A stretch of 37,054 nucleotides of DNA from Candidatus Azobacteroides sp. (GCA_009787405.1 WRGA01000105.1:1-37054); one strand, 5' to 3'; positions 10,901-18,625 are shown, numbered from the stretch's first letter. Program-made: numbers and translations. The notes: generated by a model not told the origin, from the sequence alone.

Positions 10901-12411
10901 GCTATGTACCCTTGCATCAGGTTGATTTTTACATCAAAGCCTAAGGACGCCAGACGGTCGTTCAGGGATGCACGAATATCGCTTATGGTCACGGGAAAAC
11001 CGGCGAATTTTACTTCACCCCCGTACCCCATCGATTCGACCGATAGAATCGGGGATTCCGTCCCGACGGATAGTTTGGTGAAAGTCAGTTCTTCCATGTT
11101 AAGACCGTCCGAATCAAGCGCCATGGAGCCGTTGAGTACAACCCTCGGACTGAATTTCTTGTCTTTCAGACGTATCTGCAAATAGGAAGTGGGGTCTAAT
11201 TTAAGTTTTGCCGCTCCGAATAGGTTACAATCCAAATCCAAGCCTAAATCTGCTTTAAACAAATATTCGCCATTGGCGATATAGGCTTCGTAAGTCCGTG
11301 GCCGGTTTTCTTCGCCCAACGGAATATCTATTTGTCCGCCAAAGCCGAATCCCTTGATATTGTTAGCCAAAAACGACAAGCGAAAATCTGTGACGGAAAA
11401 TGCCCAGCCGGAGGCATCACCCTGTTCGAAAGGCAGGATATTATATCCGGCAATATCGCCGGTAACGCCGTTATCATCTATTAATAAACGAGACGCTTCG
11501 AGTTTTATCCTTTCGGTTGAATTTTTACTTTTGAACCATTCGGGAAAGGTAACGGTAAATTTTTCAATATACAGACCGCGCCATAAAAGAGGATCGGGCA
11601 AGGTAAAATAGTCTTTGATATAGGCCGGGGCGGGATTGAAATTTTCCGGATTGCGGAAATCGCTTAAATCCAATGTGGCGTTTGTCAGTACAAATTCAAA
11701 ACCTTGGGCTCCTTTTATTTCGAAAGCAGGGAACGTCATATTCACATATAAATCGTTCCAGTCGCTTATAATGGTGCGGAACGATGCCATAACCGGCTCG
11801 TCCTGCTCTTTGCCTGCCAGTCGGAATGTATTTTGATTCAAGGTGACATCAGCTGTGATCGACAATTCCTTAAAGTCTCCGTTGCAATCTAAAGAAACAT
11901 AGGTCTTGGACACAGATGTTCCCTTATCTTTGTCAAGTCCACCCTTAAATACCATGTCACCCATGTTTCCCAATGAAAAGGGAACATCGTTTAACAACGC
12001 TAACGTAATATCACCTGTCAGGTCACCCTGATAGGAAAGAGTAACATCGGTTGCTCCGAAAATCAGCTCTTTCGAGTTTTGAGTGGGACGCATTTTCATG
12101 ATGACGGTAGCCTGCCCGTATTGAGTCCCGACCTTCACATTGGTGACGGCCAGCGTGAAGGGAATGTTTCCGGCGATTTTTTTGATCCCCACAGGCAGGT
12201 TACAGGCGCTGCCTTGTTCTTCCGCACCGAGACTCAACTTGTCGATATAAAAGTTCCGGGATTCGATTTGATCAAAACAGGAAACAGCGCTTTCCCATGT
12301 CGGCATATCCCCGGTTTGAGCCGCAACATGCCGGCAAAGTAAGAATATGACCACTGTCAGGAAAACACACTTCTTTGCCGCGAAGCGCGGATGTACTGAA
12401 GATATATTCAT
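7963..12411 (-). CDS. Giant exported beta-rich protein of unknown function (1482 aa)
   Basis: An N-terminal signal peptide of about 31 residues ends near H-V-A-A-Q. The remainder reads as a long series of alternating polar and apolar strands with many short G/N turns. This makes it all-beta for the first 950 residues, with glycine-rich patches around 640-670. An Ig-like domain of the SbsA/Big_5 kind, with P-L-N-x-D-T-D-V-D near its start, lies at about 1000-1130. The last 340 residues are mixed. I see no T9SS sorting domain, lipobox or catalytic motif. It is the first gene of the operon, and its stop overlaps the ribosome binding site of the FnIII gene. I do not recognise the family. A scaffold or outer-membrane-associated partner for the SprB-repeat cargo would fit the context, but that is inference. 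Confidence 0.8.
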   Translation of the reverse strand: MNISSVHPRFAAKKCVFLTVVIFLLCRHVAAQTGDMPTWESAVSCFDQIESRNFYIDKLSLGAEEQGSACNLPVGIKKIAGNIPFTLAVTNVKVGTQYGQATVIMKMRPTQNSKELIFGATDVTLSYQGDLTGDITLALLNDVPFSLGNMGDMVFKGGLDKDKGTSVSKTYVSLDCNGDFKELSITADVTLNQNTFRLAGKEQDEPVMASFRTIISDWNDLYVNMTFPAFEIKGAQGFEFVLTNATLDLSDFRNPENFNPAPAYIKDYFTLPDPLLWRGLYIEKFTVTFPEWFKSKNSTERIKLEASRLLIDDNGVTGDIAGYNILPFEQGDASGWAFSVTDFRLSFLANNIKGFGFGGQIDIPLGEENRPRTYEAYIANGEYLFKADLGLDLDCNLFGAAKLKLDPTSYLQIRLKDKKFSPRVVLNGSMALDSDGLNMEELTFTKLSVGTESPILSVESMGYGGEVKFAGFPVTISDIRASLNDRLASLGFDVKINLMQGYIAAGSRINLASERVDEKWKFKGVSIDAVKLEKVQMAGFTLDGQIRLEKDHPVYGNYFGGDIKAVFGSLSDELIVNVTSVFGCKDFRYWYVEGQAVFKKGIPIGPFSLNGFMGGAYYKMSATGGSGLQAYAPDDRSSLGVKAGIAYGVGAGVVTGKALFEMNYLSSGGIKNMKFYGTAELMLLTEASIQIDGLDDLRKNARQKNKILSDSYAAALPGNMSGSDVAKDVLAGVKLPTGINAYLTMDYDFTTKTFDADFKLMVSTPGNFIRGTDNNNEAGWAKLHFSPQSWYIHAGTPTNPIGLRIGLGPLSLTTKSYIMLGDRLENPAVPPQEVLNILRITPEQADYMKYPAIMEAGKGVAFGSHLSFDTGDLRFLILYARFMAGAGFDLMLRDMNNYACEGSREPVGINGWYTNGQCYAYLQGELGVRIKILFVNKKIAIIKGSTAALLQARFPNPTWVGGRLAVNLNVLGGLIKASMSMKLSFGNDCKLVSLNGDDSPLDMPVIADLTPLNHDTDVDVFLSPQATFNMQLGEPFDIQDDNGNAKTYRLKLGDFYIMDNKGQKVEGKIKWNNNNDAATFESKEILPPNIDMKVFVSVNFEEYSGGSWKLVAQNGAPARESKESSFKTGGAPNYIPLTNIEYCYPVINQKNFYKGESAAGYVQLKKGQTYLFPDNFVYSADFSAKTGNTAKAAFQYSKADSRLNFNFPEVGNQTDYDLAFVASSANRNLNPAETTITTATGTITDEEGESFTIDYMQQAAQKIIKDGSLEVLKYTFRSSKHNTFKEKIAAMQFNPGDRYVNTDVRSLLLNTTTAYEAFDEAELIGSEYTAGIPLVSAKAMLDDDYYTKDIAPLIYNWYPVKGISITGRDVNEYGVPPAKAFPLYDGYLSFIASGIYNEAMSKRFPYVYELPFYYCKDYYELATKAVNSFDKGIDMKPLMPLINSHFLFIRQGIYKTNFNYTLPGGKAGSSNQVNYTNTLDWR

Positions 12412-12461
12412 GGCTCAAATGATAGTTTCTTTGTTAAAGAATTTCAACTTTTTAAGTATCA

Positions 12462-12469
12462 CAAATTTA
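12462..12469 (-). promoter_or_regulatory. Candidate -7 box for the three-gene secreted operon
   Basis: On the minus strand this reads TAAATTTG, a match to the Bacteroidota TAnnTTTG element. It would start transcription about 45 nt before the ATG at 12411. I find no clear TTTG partner 19-21 nt upstream. Confidence 0.4.
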
Positions 12470-12716
12470 GCGTAAAAGTATTAATTTTTTTGAATTTGGA
12501 ATATAATCCGGATAATTATTTTTTATAATGCAAGTCACGAATTGAAACAGTTCGCCGATTTATTTAGTTATAGTATTAATTATCAATAAAATAAATAAAC
12601 CGGATATTTATTAAATCCCTTGAAAATCATTAATTTAAAAGAGTAATCTTTATTATTTTCCAGTTCTGCTTAACTTGGATTAATTTATGCAACGACAATA
12701 TCTGATGCGTTTATAT
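12470..12716. other. AT-rich intergenic region, nothing further recognised
   Basis: Very AT-rich sequence without a credible open frame, RNA gene or strong hairpin. It separates the minus-strand operon from the gene remnant. Confidence 0.4.
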
Positions 12717-12962
12717 TCAATGAGATGCCTTTTGTCTGCCGGACAACATGTCCTTTTGAATAAGCTTACGGACGGATAACATGTTCGCGGCGGTGAGGGA
12801 GGATTTTTCCTTCATTATCTTTCTGATTCCGGGATTATGATGAACCCTTTCGGGAATAAATTCCGATACGTTTTTGTCTGCATCGGGATGTTGCAAAGCC
12901 GTTTTGCAAAGGTCAGCCGTAATAAACTTATCGGGTACGGATTGCAGGCTGTATGGTATTAA
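12717..12962 (-). pseudogene. Remnant of a DUF4116-like helical-repeat gene
   Basis: The minus-strand frame ends at 12717 and reads through 12986 from a TTG. The part away from the 5' end has the cadence of DUF4116-like repeats: S-V-P-D-K-F-I-T-A-D-L-C-K-T-A-L-Q, then E-F-I-P-E-R-V. These proteins normally carry many such units; here only about two remain. The first nine codons are simply the octamer repeat at 12967-12998 read through in frame, so the coding part appears truncated at that repeat. No start region or promoter is seen. It is probably a decayed fragment; a short real gene is less likely. Confidence 0.4.
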
Positions 12963-12966
12963 TTCG

Positions 12967-12998
12967 TCTACTTGTTTACTTGTCAACTCGTTTACTTA
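12967..12998. repeat. Tandem degenerate octamers (TTTACTTG family)
   Basis: Four consecutive 8-mers: TCTACTTG, TTTACTTG, TCAACTCG, TTTACTTA. The same unit, in either orientation, builds the hairpin at 25405-25491 and the tract at 30981-31004. Confidence 0.65.
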
Positions 12999-13009
12999 TT
13001 TTATCTTTG
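12979..13009 (+). promoter_or_regulatory. Bacteroidota-type promoter for the binding-protein gene
   Basis: CTTG at 12979-12982, 19 nt, then TATCTTTG at 13002-13009, a perfect TAnnTTTG box. The -33 element lies inside the octamer tract. Transcription would start about 15-20 nt before the ATG at 13031. Confidence 0.6.
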
Positions 13010-13030
13010 CATGTTTTTAATTTGAAAATC

Positions 13031-14170
13031 ATGTCTTATTTAAAAAATATCTTCACGATCATTATCGTAGCAGCAACTTTATTTTTCTCCTGCGAAAACA
13101 AGCAATCCTCTCAAGAAAATACACAAGAAATCATCTCCAAAGATTCCCTCAAATACGCCAAAGGCTTTTCCATCGAACATTATAAAAATTACATCGGTGT
13201 GTCTGTTTTTAATCCCTTGGCCGGGAATCAATTATACGGCCGGTATTATTTATGTGAAAATAAAGAAACAAAAGTTCCCGAAGACGGAACAAAAATCCTT
13301 GTTCCGCTGAAATCGATCGCGGTAACTTCGTGTACGCATTTCGAATTTTTGGCATTAATCGGCGAAATCGACAAAATAACGGGTGTTTGCGAATCGAAAC
13401 GAATTTACAATCCGAATATCCTGCAAAAAATAGACGACGGTAAAATCGTTGATTTGGGCGATTCGTTCAGCCTCAACTTTGAAAAGCTGTTGGGCTTGAA
13501 ACCCGATGTGTTGATGACAAGCGGGTACGCGCAACAAGACGAAAACAGCCGGAGAATCGCCCGGGCGGGACTTCCCGTTTTATACAACAACGAATGGATG
13601 GAAAAATCACTGCTTGCCCGGGCCGAATGGATTAAATTTGTCGCGGCGTTTTTCAACCGGTCAGCCACAGCCGACAGTGTCTTCGACAACATCGAAGCAA
13701 GATTTATCGAGGCGGGTAACGTCGCCGGACATGCCGCACAAAAACCGACGATTATGACGGGAAGCGATTTCAGAGGCACTTGGTATGTTCCGGGCGGACA
13801 AAGCTATGTGGCGGAACTTTACCGGAAAGCCGGCGGAAATTATTTTTACCAAAACGACAGCACTTCGGGAAGCATTTCGTTAAGCATGGAAACGGCATTG
13901 AAAAACTTTGTCGACGCTGACGTCTGGTTATGGTGCAATTTCAAAACGATGCAGGAATTGAAAAGCATGAATGAGCGCTATGCCTTATTCAAAGCCTTCA
14001 AAACCGGGAACGTGTACAGCAATATGAAACGCAGCACGCCTTCGGGCGGAAACGATTATTGGGAAAGCGCCGTGGCCCGCCCCGATATTATTTTGCAGGA
14101 TATGATCAAAGTACTGCACCCCGAATTGTTGCCCGATCATGAATTATTTTACTTGGAAAAGCTCCGGTGA
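13031..14170 (+). CDS. Lipoprotein ABC-transporter substrate-binding protein (iron/heme/cobalamin type, 379 aa)
   Basis: The frame is open from 12953, but the ATG at 13031 starts a lipoprotein signal with lipobox L-F-F-S-C (Cys21) and lies just behind a good promoter. The mature part has the BtuF/FepB fold pattern. An S-I-A-V-T-S-C-T-H-F segment near residue 98 is followed by a region naming the bound partner (L-L-G-L-K-P-D-V-L-M-T-S-G), a long connecting helix, and a second lobe with G-G-N-Y-F-Y and a C-terminal D-Y-W-E-S-A-V-A-R-P-D. It should bind a siderophore, heme or corrinoid in the periplasm. No permease, ATPase or TonB receptor gene is beside it, and no cobalamin riboswitch is seen, so the ligand is open. 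It converges on the phosphopantetheinyl transferase gene with a 21-nt gap. Confidence 0.85.
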   Translation: MSYLKNIFTIIIVAATLFFSCENKQSSQENTQEIISKDSLKYAKGFSIEHYKNYIGVSVFNPLAGNQLYGRYYLCENKETKVPEDGTKILVPLKSIAVTSCTHFEFLALIGEIDKITGVCESKRIYNPNILQKIDDGKIVDLGDSFSLNFEKLLGLKPDVLMTSGYAQQDENSRRIARAGLPVLYNNEWMEKSLLARAEWIKFVAAFFNRSATADSVFDNIEARFIEAGNVAGHAAQKPTIMTGSDFRGTWYVPGGQSYVAELYRKAGGNYFYQNDSTSGSISLSMETALKNFVDADVWLWCNFKTMQELKSMNERYALFKAFKTGNVYSNMKRSTPSGGNDYWESAVARPDIILQDMIKVLHPELLPDHELFYLEKLR

Positions 14171-14191
14171 ATAAAAACAACCGCCGGCTTT

Positions 14192-14860
14192 TCAACCCTT
14201 TCGGCCTTCATCCAAAAACGTGACCGTCAGCACATAATCATCCGTTGCCAGATAATCGATCGAAAAATCATGTCGTTTTTCCGTTTTGGTTTCAAAAGCA
14301 TGAAAAGAAGACAAAATATTCATTTCAGGAACAAAAGGCGAAACATGAAGGCATGTCCGAAATTCGACATCCGATTCATTCAAGGCTTTAAACATCGATT
14401 CTTTAGCCGACCAGTGCAGCAATAAATGAACGATTTCGTTTTCGGGGGAAACGTTTGAAAATTCCGATTCACTCATAAACCGGGAAGTGATTTTTTTGAT
14501 GCGCGAAGCAAGATATTCGATGTCGACACCCACGGCACCCCGGTTACTCCATGCAACTGCCACGCATCCTTTGGTATGACTGATGCTGATCCGGCCGGAA
14601 CGATCGGCCAAATACGGGCATCCGCTTTCGGTGTACAAAATTTCTTTTTCTTCGTCAAGCAACTCCTTCAGCAACACCCTGACCGCCAACCACTCTCTTT
14701 TCCGGTTTTCCGTCGTCATCTTTTGAAGGTACGGCAAATAAAAATGTTTGTGATCCAGCAAATCCAGTAATTCCGCCGAAGACTCCCGTATTTCCCGAAC
14801 CCCCCATCCTTTACCATCCGAAAAATGGTTATGCCTCATACTTACGATCTTATCATTCAT
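14192..14860 (-). CDS. 4'-phosphopantetheinyl transferase, Sfp type (222 aa)
   Basis: It transfers the phosphopantetheine arm of CoA to a serine of carrier proteins such as acyl carrier protein. The family signatures are present: S-I-S-H-T at 92-96, the magnesium-binding G-V-D-I-E at 111-115 and W-S-A-K-E-S at 150-155. The length is normal for the family. The start at 14860 is preceded by a weak purine-rich stretch; an alternative Met8 (14839) is possible. No polyketide or peptide synthetase is nearby, so a housekeeping role in activating ACP is the simplest reading. The adjacent iron-type binding protein makes a siderophore role conceivable but unsupported. Confidence 0.9.
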   Translation of the reverse strand: MNDKIVSMRHNHFSDGKGWGVREIRESSAELLDLLDHKHFYLPYLQKMTTENRKREWLAVRVLLKELLDEEKEILYTESGCPYLADRSGRISISHTKGCVAVAWSNRGAVGVDIEYLASRIKKITSRFMSESEFSNVSPENEIVHLLLHWSAKESMFKALNESDVEFRTCLHVSPFVPEMNILSSFHAFETKTEKRHDFSIDYLATDDYVLTVTFLDEGRKG

Positions 14861-14898
14861 AATTTCATACCGCCATGCACAATGATTATTTTTTCATG

Positions 14899-14937
14899 AA
14901 CCGGATCGGAATCCGGTTTTCCGACACGACAAAGGTA
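14899..14937 (-). promoter_or_regulatory. -7 box and 5'-leader hairpin of the phosphopantetheinyl transferase gene
   Basis: The minus strand reads TACCTTTG at 14937-14930, a perfect TAnnTTTG box; no good -33 element is seen. Just downstream, at 14918-14899, is a perfect 8-bp stem AACCGGAT / ATCCGGTT with a 4-nt loop. It would sit at or near the 5' end of the mRNA and could stabilise it. Confidence 0.5.
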
Positions 14938-15010
14938 AAGGAAAGAAATCAAGAATTGAACAAGTAGACAGGGAAACGGTAAACGAAGGGTAAACGACAA
15001 CCGTATATCC

Positions 15011-15085
15011 GGAACAGTCGTTCCATTAAACATCAAAAATGAACAATCATTCATTTTTCAAGATAAAATAAAGAACAAATGTTCA
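15011..15085. promoter_or_regulatory. Three palindromic operators upstream of the TetR-type repressor
   Basis: Sites share the form GAAC-4 nt-GTTC: GGAACAGTCGTTCC (15011-15024), TGAACAATCATTCA (15040-15053) and AGAACAAATGTTCA (15072-15085). Together with 15190-15203 and 15834-15847 they form a set of five around one repressor gene, which is typical of autoregulation by a dimeric TetR protein. Confidence 0.65.
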
Positions 15086-15155
15086 TCATAATACATTGAT
15101 TATAAAATAATTAAAATAATAATATCTGTTATTCATGTTTTTTAACATGATATCT

Positions 15156-15203
15156 TTTGCCGTAAAATAAAAAGACCTCACCTTTGCAGTGAACAATCGT
15201 TCA
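15156..15203 (+). promoter_or_regulatory. Promoter of the TetR gene overlapped by an operator
   Basis: TTTG at 15156-15159, 19 nt, CACCTTTG at 15179-15186. Only the first base departs from the TAnnTTTG consensus. The operator TGAACAATCGTTCA (15190-15203) starts three bases after the -7 box and covers the expected transcription start, so bound repressor would block initiation. Confidence 0.68.
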
Positions 15204-15220
15204 CTTTCAACCGATCAATC

Positions 15221-15817
15221 ATGCAGGAGAGAAAAAAATACATCATCGAAAAAGCATTCGAAATATTCATGTCAAAAGGGTACGACAGCGTATCGATGAC
15301 CGTTTTGCAACAAGAACTGAAAATGTCGCGCGGGGCCATGTACCGTTATTTCGAAAGCAAAGACGATTTATTCAAGGCGGTTATCGACAAATATGTGTTC
15401 GGACTCATGGAAATGATAAAACCCAAATTCAGCGATGATATCACCGTTGCCGAAAGGATCGAATTGATGTACACGCACGTGCAAAACATCTGCAAATTTC
15501 TGGATAATCTGGAAAATGTCGAAGTCAAATTCCTGAATTACACGGCGCTGATTATTCAGGGAGCCAAAAGATACCCCAATTTTCTGGATAAACTGAAAAA
15601 GCACAAAGAACATAATCTGAACGTATGGAGAAAAGCCATCAAAAACAGCATTGAAAAAGGAGAAATCAGGAAAGACATCAATGTGGAAATCATGGCAAAA
15701 ATTTTTGCCAAGTCATTCGATTTATCCGACAACTCGGATGCCCACAACACGTTTTTGAAGGGGGCGAAATCCGGGAAAAAAATAATGGAATACATTTATT
15801 CGTTAATCAAAACCTGA
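15221..15817 (+). CDS. TetR/AcrR-family transcriptional repressor (198 aa)
   Basis: The N-terminal 55 residues carry the TetR helix-turn-helix: A-F-E-I-F-M-S-K-G-Y-D-S-V-S-M, then M-S-R-G-A-M-Y-R-Y-F-E-S-K-D-D-L-F at about 35-51. The remainder is a helical ligand and dimer domain of usual length. The gene lies directly before, and in the same direction as, a TolC-MFP-RND set, the usual arrangement for the local regulator of a Bacteroidota efflux operon. Operator palindromes cover its own promoter and lie between it and tolC. It therefore most likely represses both itself and the pump and is released by a pump substrate. The inducer is unknown. Confidence 0.92.
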   Translation: MQERKKYIIEKAFEIFMSKGYDSVSMTVLQQELKMSRGAMYRYFESKDDLFKAVIDKYVFGLMEMIKPKFSDDITVAERIELMYTHVQNICKFLDNLENVEVKFLNYTALIIQGAKRYPNFLDKLKKHKEHNLNVWRKAIKNSIEKGEIRKDINVEIMAKIFAKSFDLSDNSDAHNTFLKGAKSGKKIMEYIYSLIKT

Positions 15818-15833
15818 TTTCTCACCGGCAAAA

Positions 15834-15847
15834 TGAACCATTGTTCA
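15834..15847. promoter_or_regulatory. Operator palindrome upstream of the efflux operon
   Basis: TGAACCATTGTTCA matches the four sites upstream of the repressor gene. It lies 16 nt past the repressor stop and 182 nt before the TolC gene, placed to control the pump operon. I see no clear TAnnTTTG box between it and 16030. Confidence 0.6.
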
Positions 15848-16029
15848 TGCATAATATTTCTTATCCGAATGAGCGTTCCGAACTCAAAAGCGGAATCGAC
15901 ACATGAATCGACACCGACATCAGATTATTTTTTTGTCCTTGTATTAAATAATCGTCCATTACATACAAGCAAAATATAAAAATATTCAATTCATTTATGA
16001 CATTTCCCGATAGATTACAGCCCAAATAA

Positions 16030-17379
16030 ATGAAAACAAAAATCATAACCGCATTATTTTTTGTTTCCGGATTATCGCTTTTCGGACAACAACCCGCAAC
16101 CATCCGTTTATCGCTGAACGATTGCATACAAACCGCCGTCGAAAAAAACATCAATGCGGTTCAAGCCCGGATGGATAAACAAAAAGGCCGGTATAAAATC
16201 GAAGAAGCGCGTTCGGCGTTACTTCCCAAAATTACGGGATCGGGTACTTTCCAAGATAACCTGAAACTTCCGGTAACCATGATTCCGGGTGATATTCTCG
16301 GACAACCCGGAATCATCATTCCTTTTGAAATGGGTGTTCAGTACAATACCGGTATTTCGGTCGGAGTCAATCAAATTTTGTATAATCAGACGGCACTGAC
16401 CGGCCTGAAATTATCGAAGATGAACGATCAACTCAATTCGTTGGGAATCGAGAAAGTAAACGAAAATTTAGCTCAAGAAACAGCCGATCTTTATTTTCTG
16501 GCTCAAACAACGGCCGAACAAGAACGCATTGTCAAAGACAATATCGCACGCACCGAAAAGATGGTGAGCATCACCAAAACCCTTTGGGATAACGGGATGG
16601 GCAAAAAAGTTGATTACGACCGCATCAAAGTAATGCTCGAAAACCAGCAGACGAATCTGGACAACACGTCGTCATTGCTCGAACAGCAATTGAACATGAT
16701 TAAATATCTGTTGGAAATTCCGGTATCTCAAAGCATTCAATTGACCGACAGTGTGGACATGCCGTTGTTGCCGGCGAATCCTGGTCCGATGGTCGATTTT
16801 TCAGACCACATCGACATTCAGATCATCGAACAACAAAAAGAGATTGCCTCTTTAAATCAAAAAATGGTCAATCAAGGATACCTTCCGTCATTATCATTCA
16901 TCGGAAATTTGAGTTATCAGGGCCAACGCAGCGAATTAAAAAATTATTTCAACAACAGCCCCGAAAACAGCTGGTTTACTGCTGCTTACATCGGATTAAA
17001 CTTGAGTATTCCGATCTTCGACGGATTCGAAAAACGGTCAAAATCCCGTCAGGCAAAAATCGATTATCAAAAAACGATTTTGACTTTGGACAACACTAAA
17101 GAAAAATTTTCGGCGGACTACAAAAATGCCTTGAACAATTATTATAATTATAAAAATAATGTAAAAAGACAGGAAGAAAACATCGAACTTGCTCAAAATG
17201 TATATAAAGAAACGGCTCTGAAATACCGGGAGGGAATGGCAAGCATGAGTGACCTTTTGCAGGACGAAACAGGGCTGAGCAACGCACAAATCAATTATCT
17301 GAACGCTTTATACAATTTCAAATCATCAGAGCTCGAAATCATGATGTTGAACGGGGAAATAAGGCGGTTGATTCAGTAA
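16030..17379 (+). CDS. TolC-family outer membrane efflux channel (449 aa)
   Basis: A signal peptide of about 19 residues ends at F-G-Q-Q. Two outer-membrane-efflux repeats follow, starting with the typical L-S-L-N-D-C-I-Q-T-A-V-E-K-N-I near residue 27 and with a second half from about 235. They include long coiled-coil helices (around 105-200 and 330-430) and the conserved closing pattern Y-R-E-G-M-A-S-M-S-D-L-L. It forms the outer-membrane exit duct of the tripartite pump encoded with the next two genes. The length is normal. It is the first gene of the pump set, and a 164-nt gap to the next gene contains a small CACGCC-GCA-GGCGTG hairpin. Confidence 0.93.
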   Translation: MKTKIITALFFVSGLSLFGQQPATIRLSLNDCIQTAVEKNINAVQARMDKQKGRYKIEEARSALLPKITGSGTFQDNLKLPVTMIPGDILGQPGIIIPFEMGVQYNTGISVGVNQILYNQTALTGLKLSKMNDQLNSLGIEKVNENLAQETADLYFLAQTTAEQERIVKDNIARTEKMVSITKTLWDNGMGKKVDYDRIKVMLENQQTNLDNTSSLLEQQLNMIKYLLEIPVSQSIQLTDSVDMPLLPANPGPMVDFSDHIDIQIIEQQKEIASLNQKMVNQGYLPSLSFIGNLSYQGQRSELKNYFNNSPENSWFTAAYIGLNLSIPIFDGFEKRSKSRQAKIDYQKTILTLDNTKEKFSADYKNALNNYYNYKNNVKRQEENIELAQNVYKETALKYREGMASMSDLLQDETGLSNAQINYLNALYNFKSSELEIMMLNGEIRRLIQ

Positions 17380-17448
17380 TTAAAGAAGCAGTTAAAGGCA
17401 GAGAAATAATTGAAGTGAAAAAGGTTGTAGAATTTTTAAAGCCGCCAA

Positions 17449-17463
17449 CACGCCGCAGGCGTG
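17449..17463. repeat. Small perfect hairpin between the channel and fusion-protein genes
   Basis: CACGCC, a 3-nt loop, GGCGTG. It has no T tract. It may trim or stabilise the operon mRNA, or be a scattered repeat, as a similar imperfect copy lies near 122-133. Confidence 0.4.
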
Positions 17464-17543
17464 AAATATAGCAAACTGAATATCAAATCAATAAAAATAT
17501 GATCGATTTTTAATCGATTAATAAAAAAATAAACAATAAACGT

Positions 17544-18599
17544 ATGAAAAAAACAATTATCATAGCAATAATTGCCGTAACAATCGGCTCGATTGTTTGG
17601 ATATTGGCGGGCAACAAAAAAGAAATCGACAGCCGGAAAGAAACAAAAACAACCGCTGATGTCATAGCCGTAACGGCAGCTTCGGCAGAAACCCGAAAAG
17701 CAGACAATCAACTTAATCTGGTCGGAACCGCCGAAGCCAATCGGGAAGTAACGGTTGCATCGGAAATAGCCGGAAAAATCACGCAAATTAATTTCAAATT
17801 GGGTGATTATGTCAATCAAGGAACCGTATTGGCCCGAGTGGACGATGCCTACAAGCGAATGACTTTGGAAAATGCCCAAATCGCTTACGATAAAAACAAA
17901 GAAGATTACGAGCGGTATAAAGTATTGCGGGAAGGGGACGCTGCTACCGAAACGCAATTGCGGGACATGAAAGTGGCCTACGAAAATTCCGTCATTCAAC
18001 TCGACAACGCCAAAAAGCAATTGAACGATACGCGCATTGTTGCTCCGTTCAGCGGATACATCATTTCCAAGAACACCGAATTGGGCGCGTATGTGAATGC
18101 CGGTACAGCCATTGCGGGAATTGCAGACATTTCACAACTGAAAGTCGTGGTATCCGTTTCGGAATCAAATGTTTACACATTACGTTCAGGACAAGAAGTA
18201 AATGTCAGCACTCCGGTATACCCGAACAACAAATTCACGGGAAAAATAACCAACATCAGCCCGAAAGGGGACGACTCTCACTCCTACCCCGTTGAAATTG
18301 CCGTTCCCAACAGCAAAGATCATCCTTTGAAAGCGGGAACTTACGTCAACATCAACATCGATCGCGGACAAAGCGCTCCGTCATTGATGATTCCCCGCGA
18401 CGCCATCGTGAGCAGCGTAAAAGATCCGTCGGTCTATCTGGTGAACGGTGAAAATGTAAAACTGACCAAGATCACCACCGGAAGAGATTTTCAGTCGTAC
18501 ATCGAAGTCACCGGCGGTCTGAAAGAGGGAGACAAAGTCGTAACCAACGGCCAAATCAATTTGATGGACGGAGCGAAAGTGTCGATCATTAAAAATTAA
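17544..18599 (+). CDS. RND efflux membrane fusion protein (351 aa)
   Basis: One N-terminal membrane segment (residues 4-20) with no lipobox cysteine. It is followed by the order expected of AcrA/MexA-type adaptors. The first lipoyl half is V-A-S-E-I-A-G-K-I-T-Q-I-N-F-K-L-G-D-Y-V near 72-91. An alpha-helical hairpin spans about 105-160, the second lipoyl half has R-I-V-A-P-F-S-G-Y-I near 163-172, and a beta-barrel and membrane-proximal domain ends with L-K-E-G-D-K-V-V-T-N-G. It bridges the inner-membrane pump and the TolC channel in the periplasm. The gene ends 26 nt before the RND pump gene. Confidence 0.94.
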   Translation: MKKTIIIAIIAVTIGSIVWILAGNKKEIDSRKETKTTADVIAVTAASAETRKADNQLNLVGTAEANREVTVASEIAGKITQINFKLGDYVNQGTVLARVDDAYKRMTLENAQIAYDKNKEDYERYKVLREGDAATETQLRDMKVAYENSVIQLDNAKKQLNDTRIVAPFSGYIISKNTELGAYVNAGTAIAGIADISQLKVVVSVSESNVYTLRSGQEVNVSTPVYPNNKFTGKITNISPKGDDSHSYPVEIAVPNSKDHPLKAGTYVNINIDRGQSAPSLMIPRDAIVSSVKDPSVYLVNGENVKLTKITTGRDFQSYIEVTGGLKEGDKVVTNGQINLMDGAKVSIIKN

Positions 18600-18625
18600 A
18601 AATTACGGATTAAAAACCAAACAAT

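Noticed and set aside
14857-15054. 65-codon minus-strand frame upstream of the phosphopantetheinyl transferase
   Set aside because: It covers the promoter, the leader hairpin and two TetR operators, and its composition is not protein-like.
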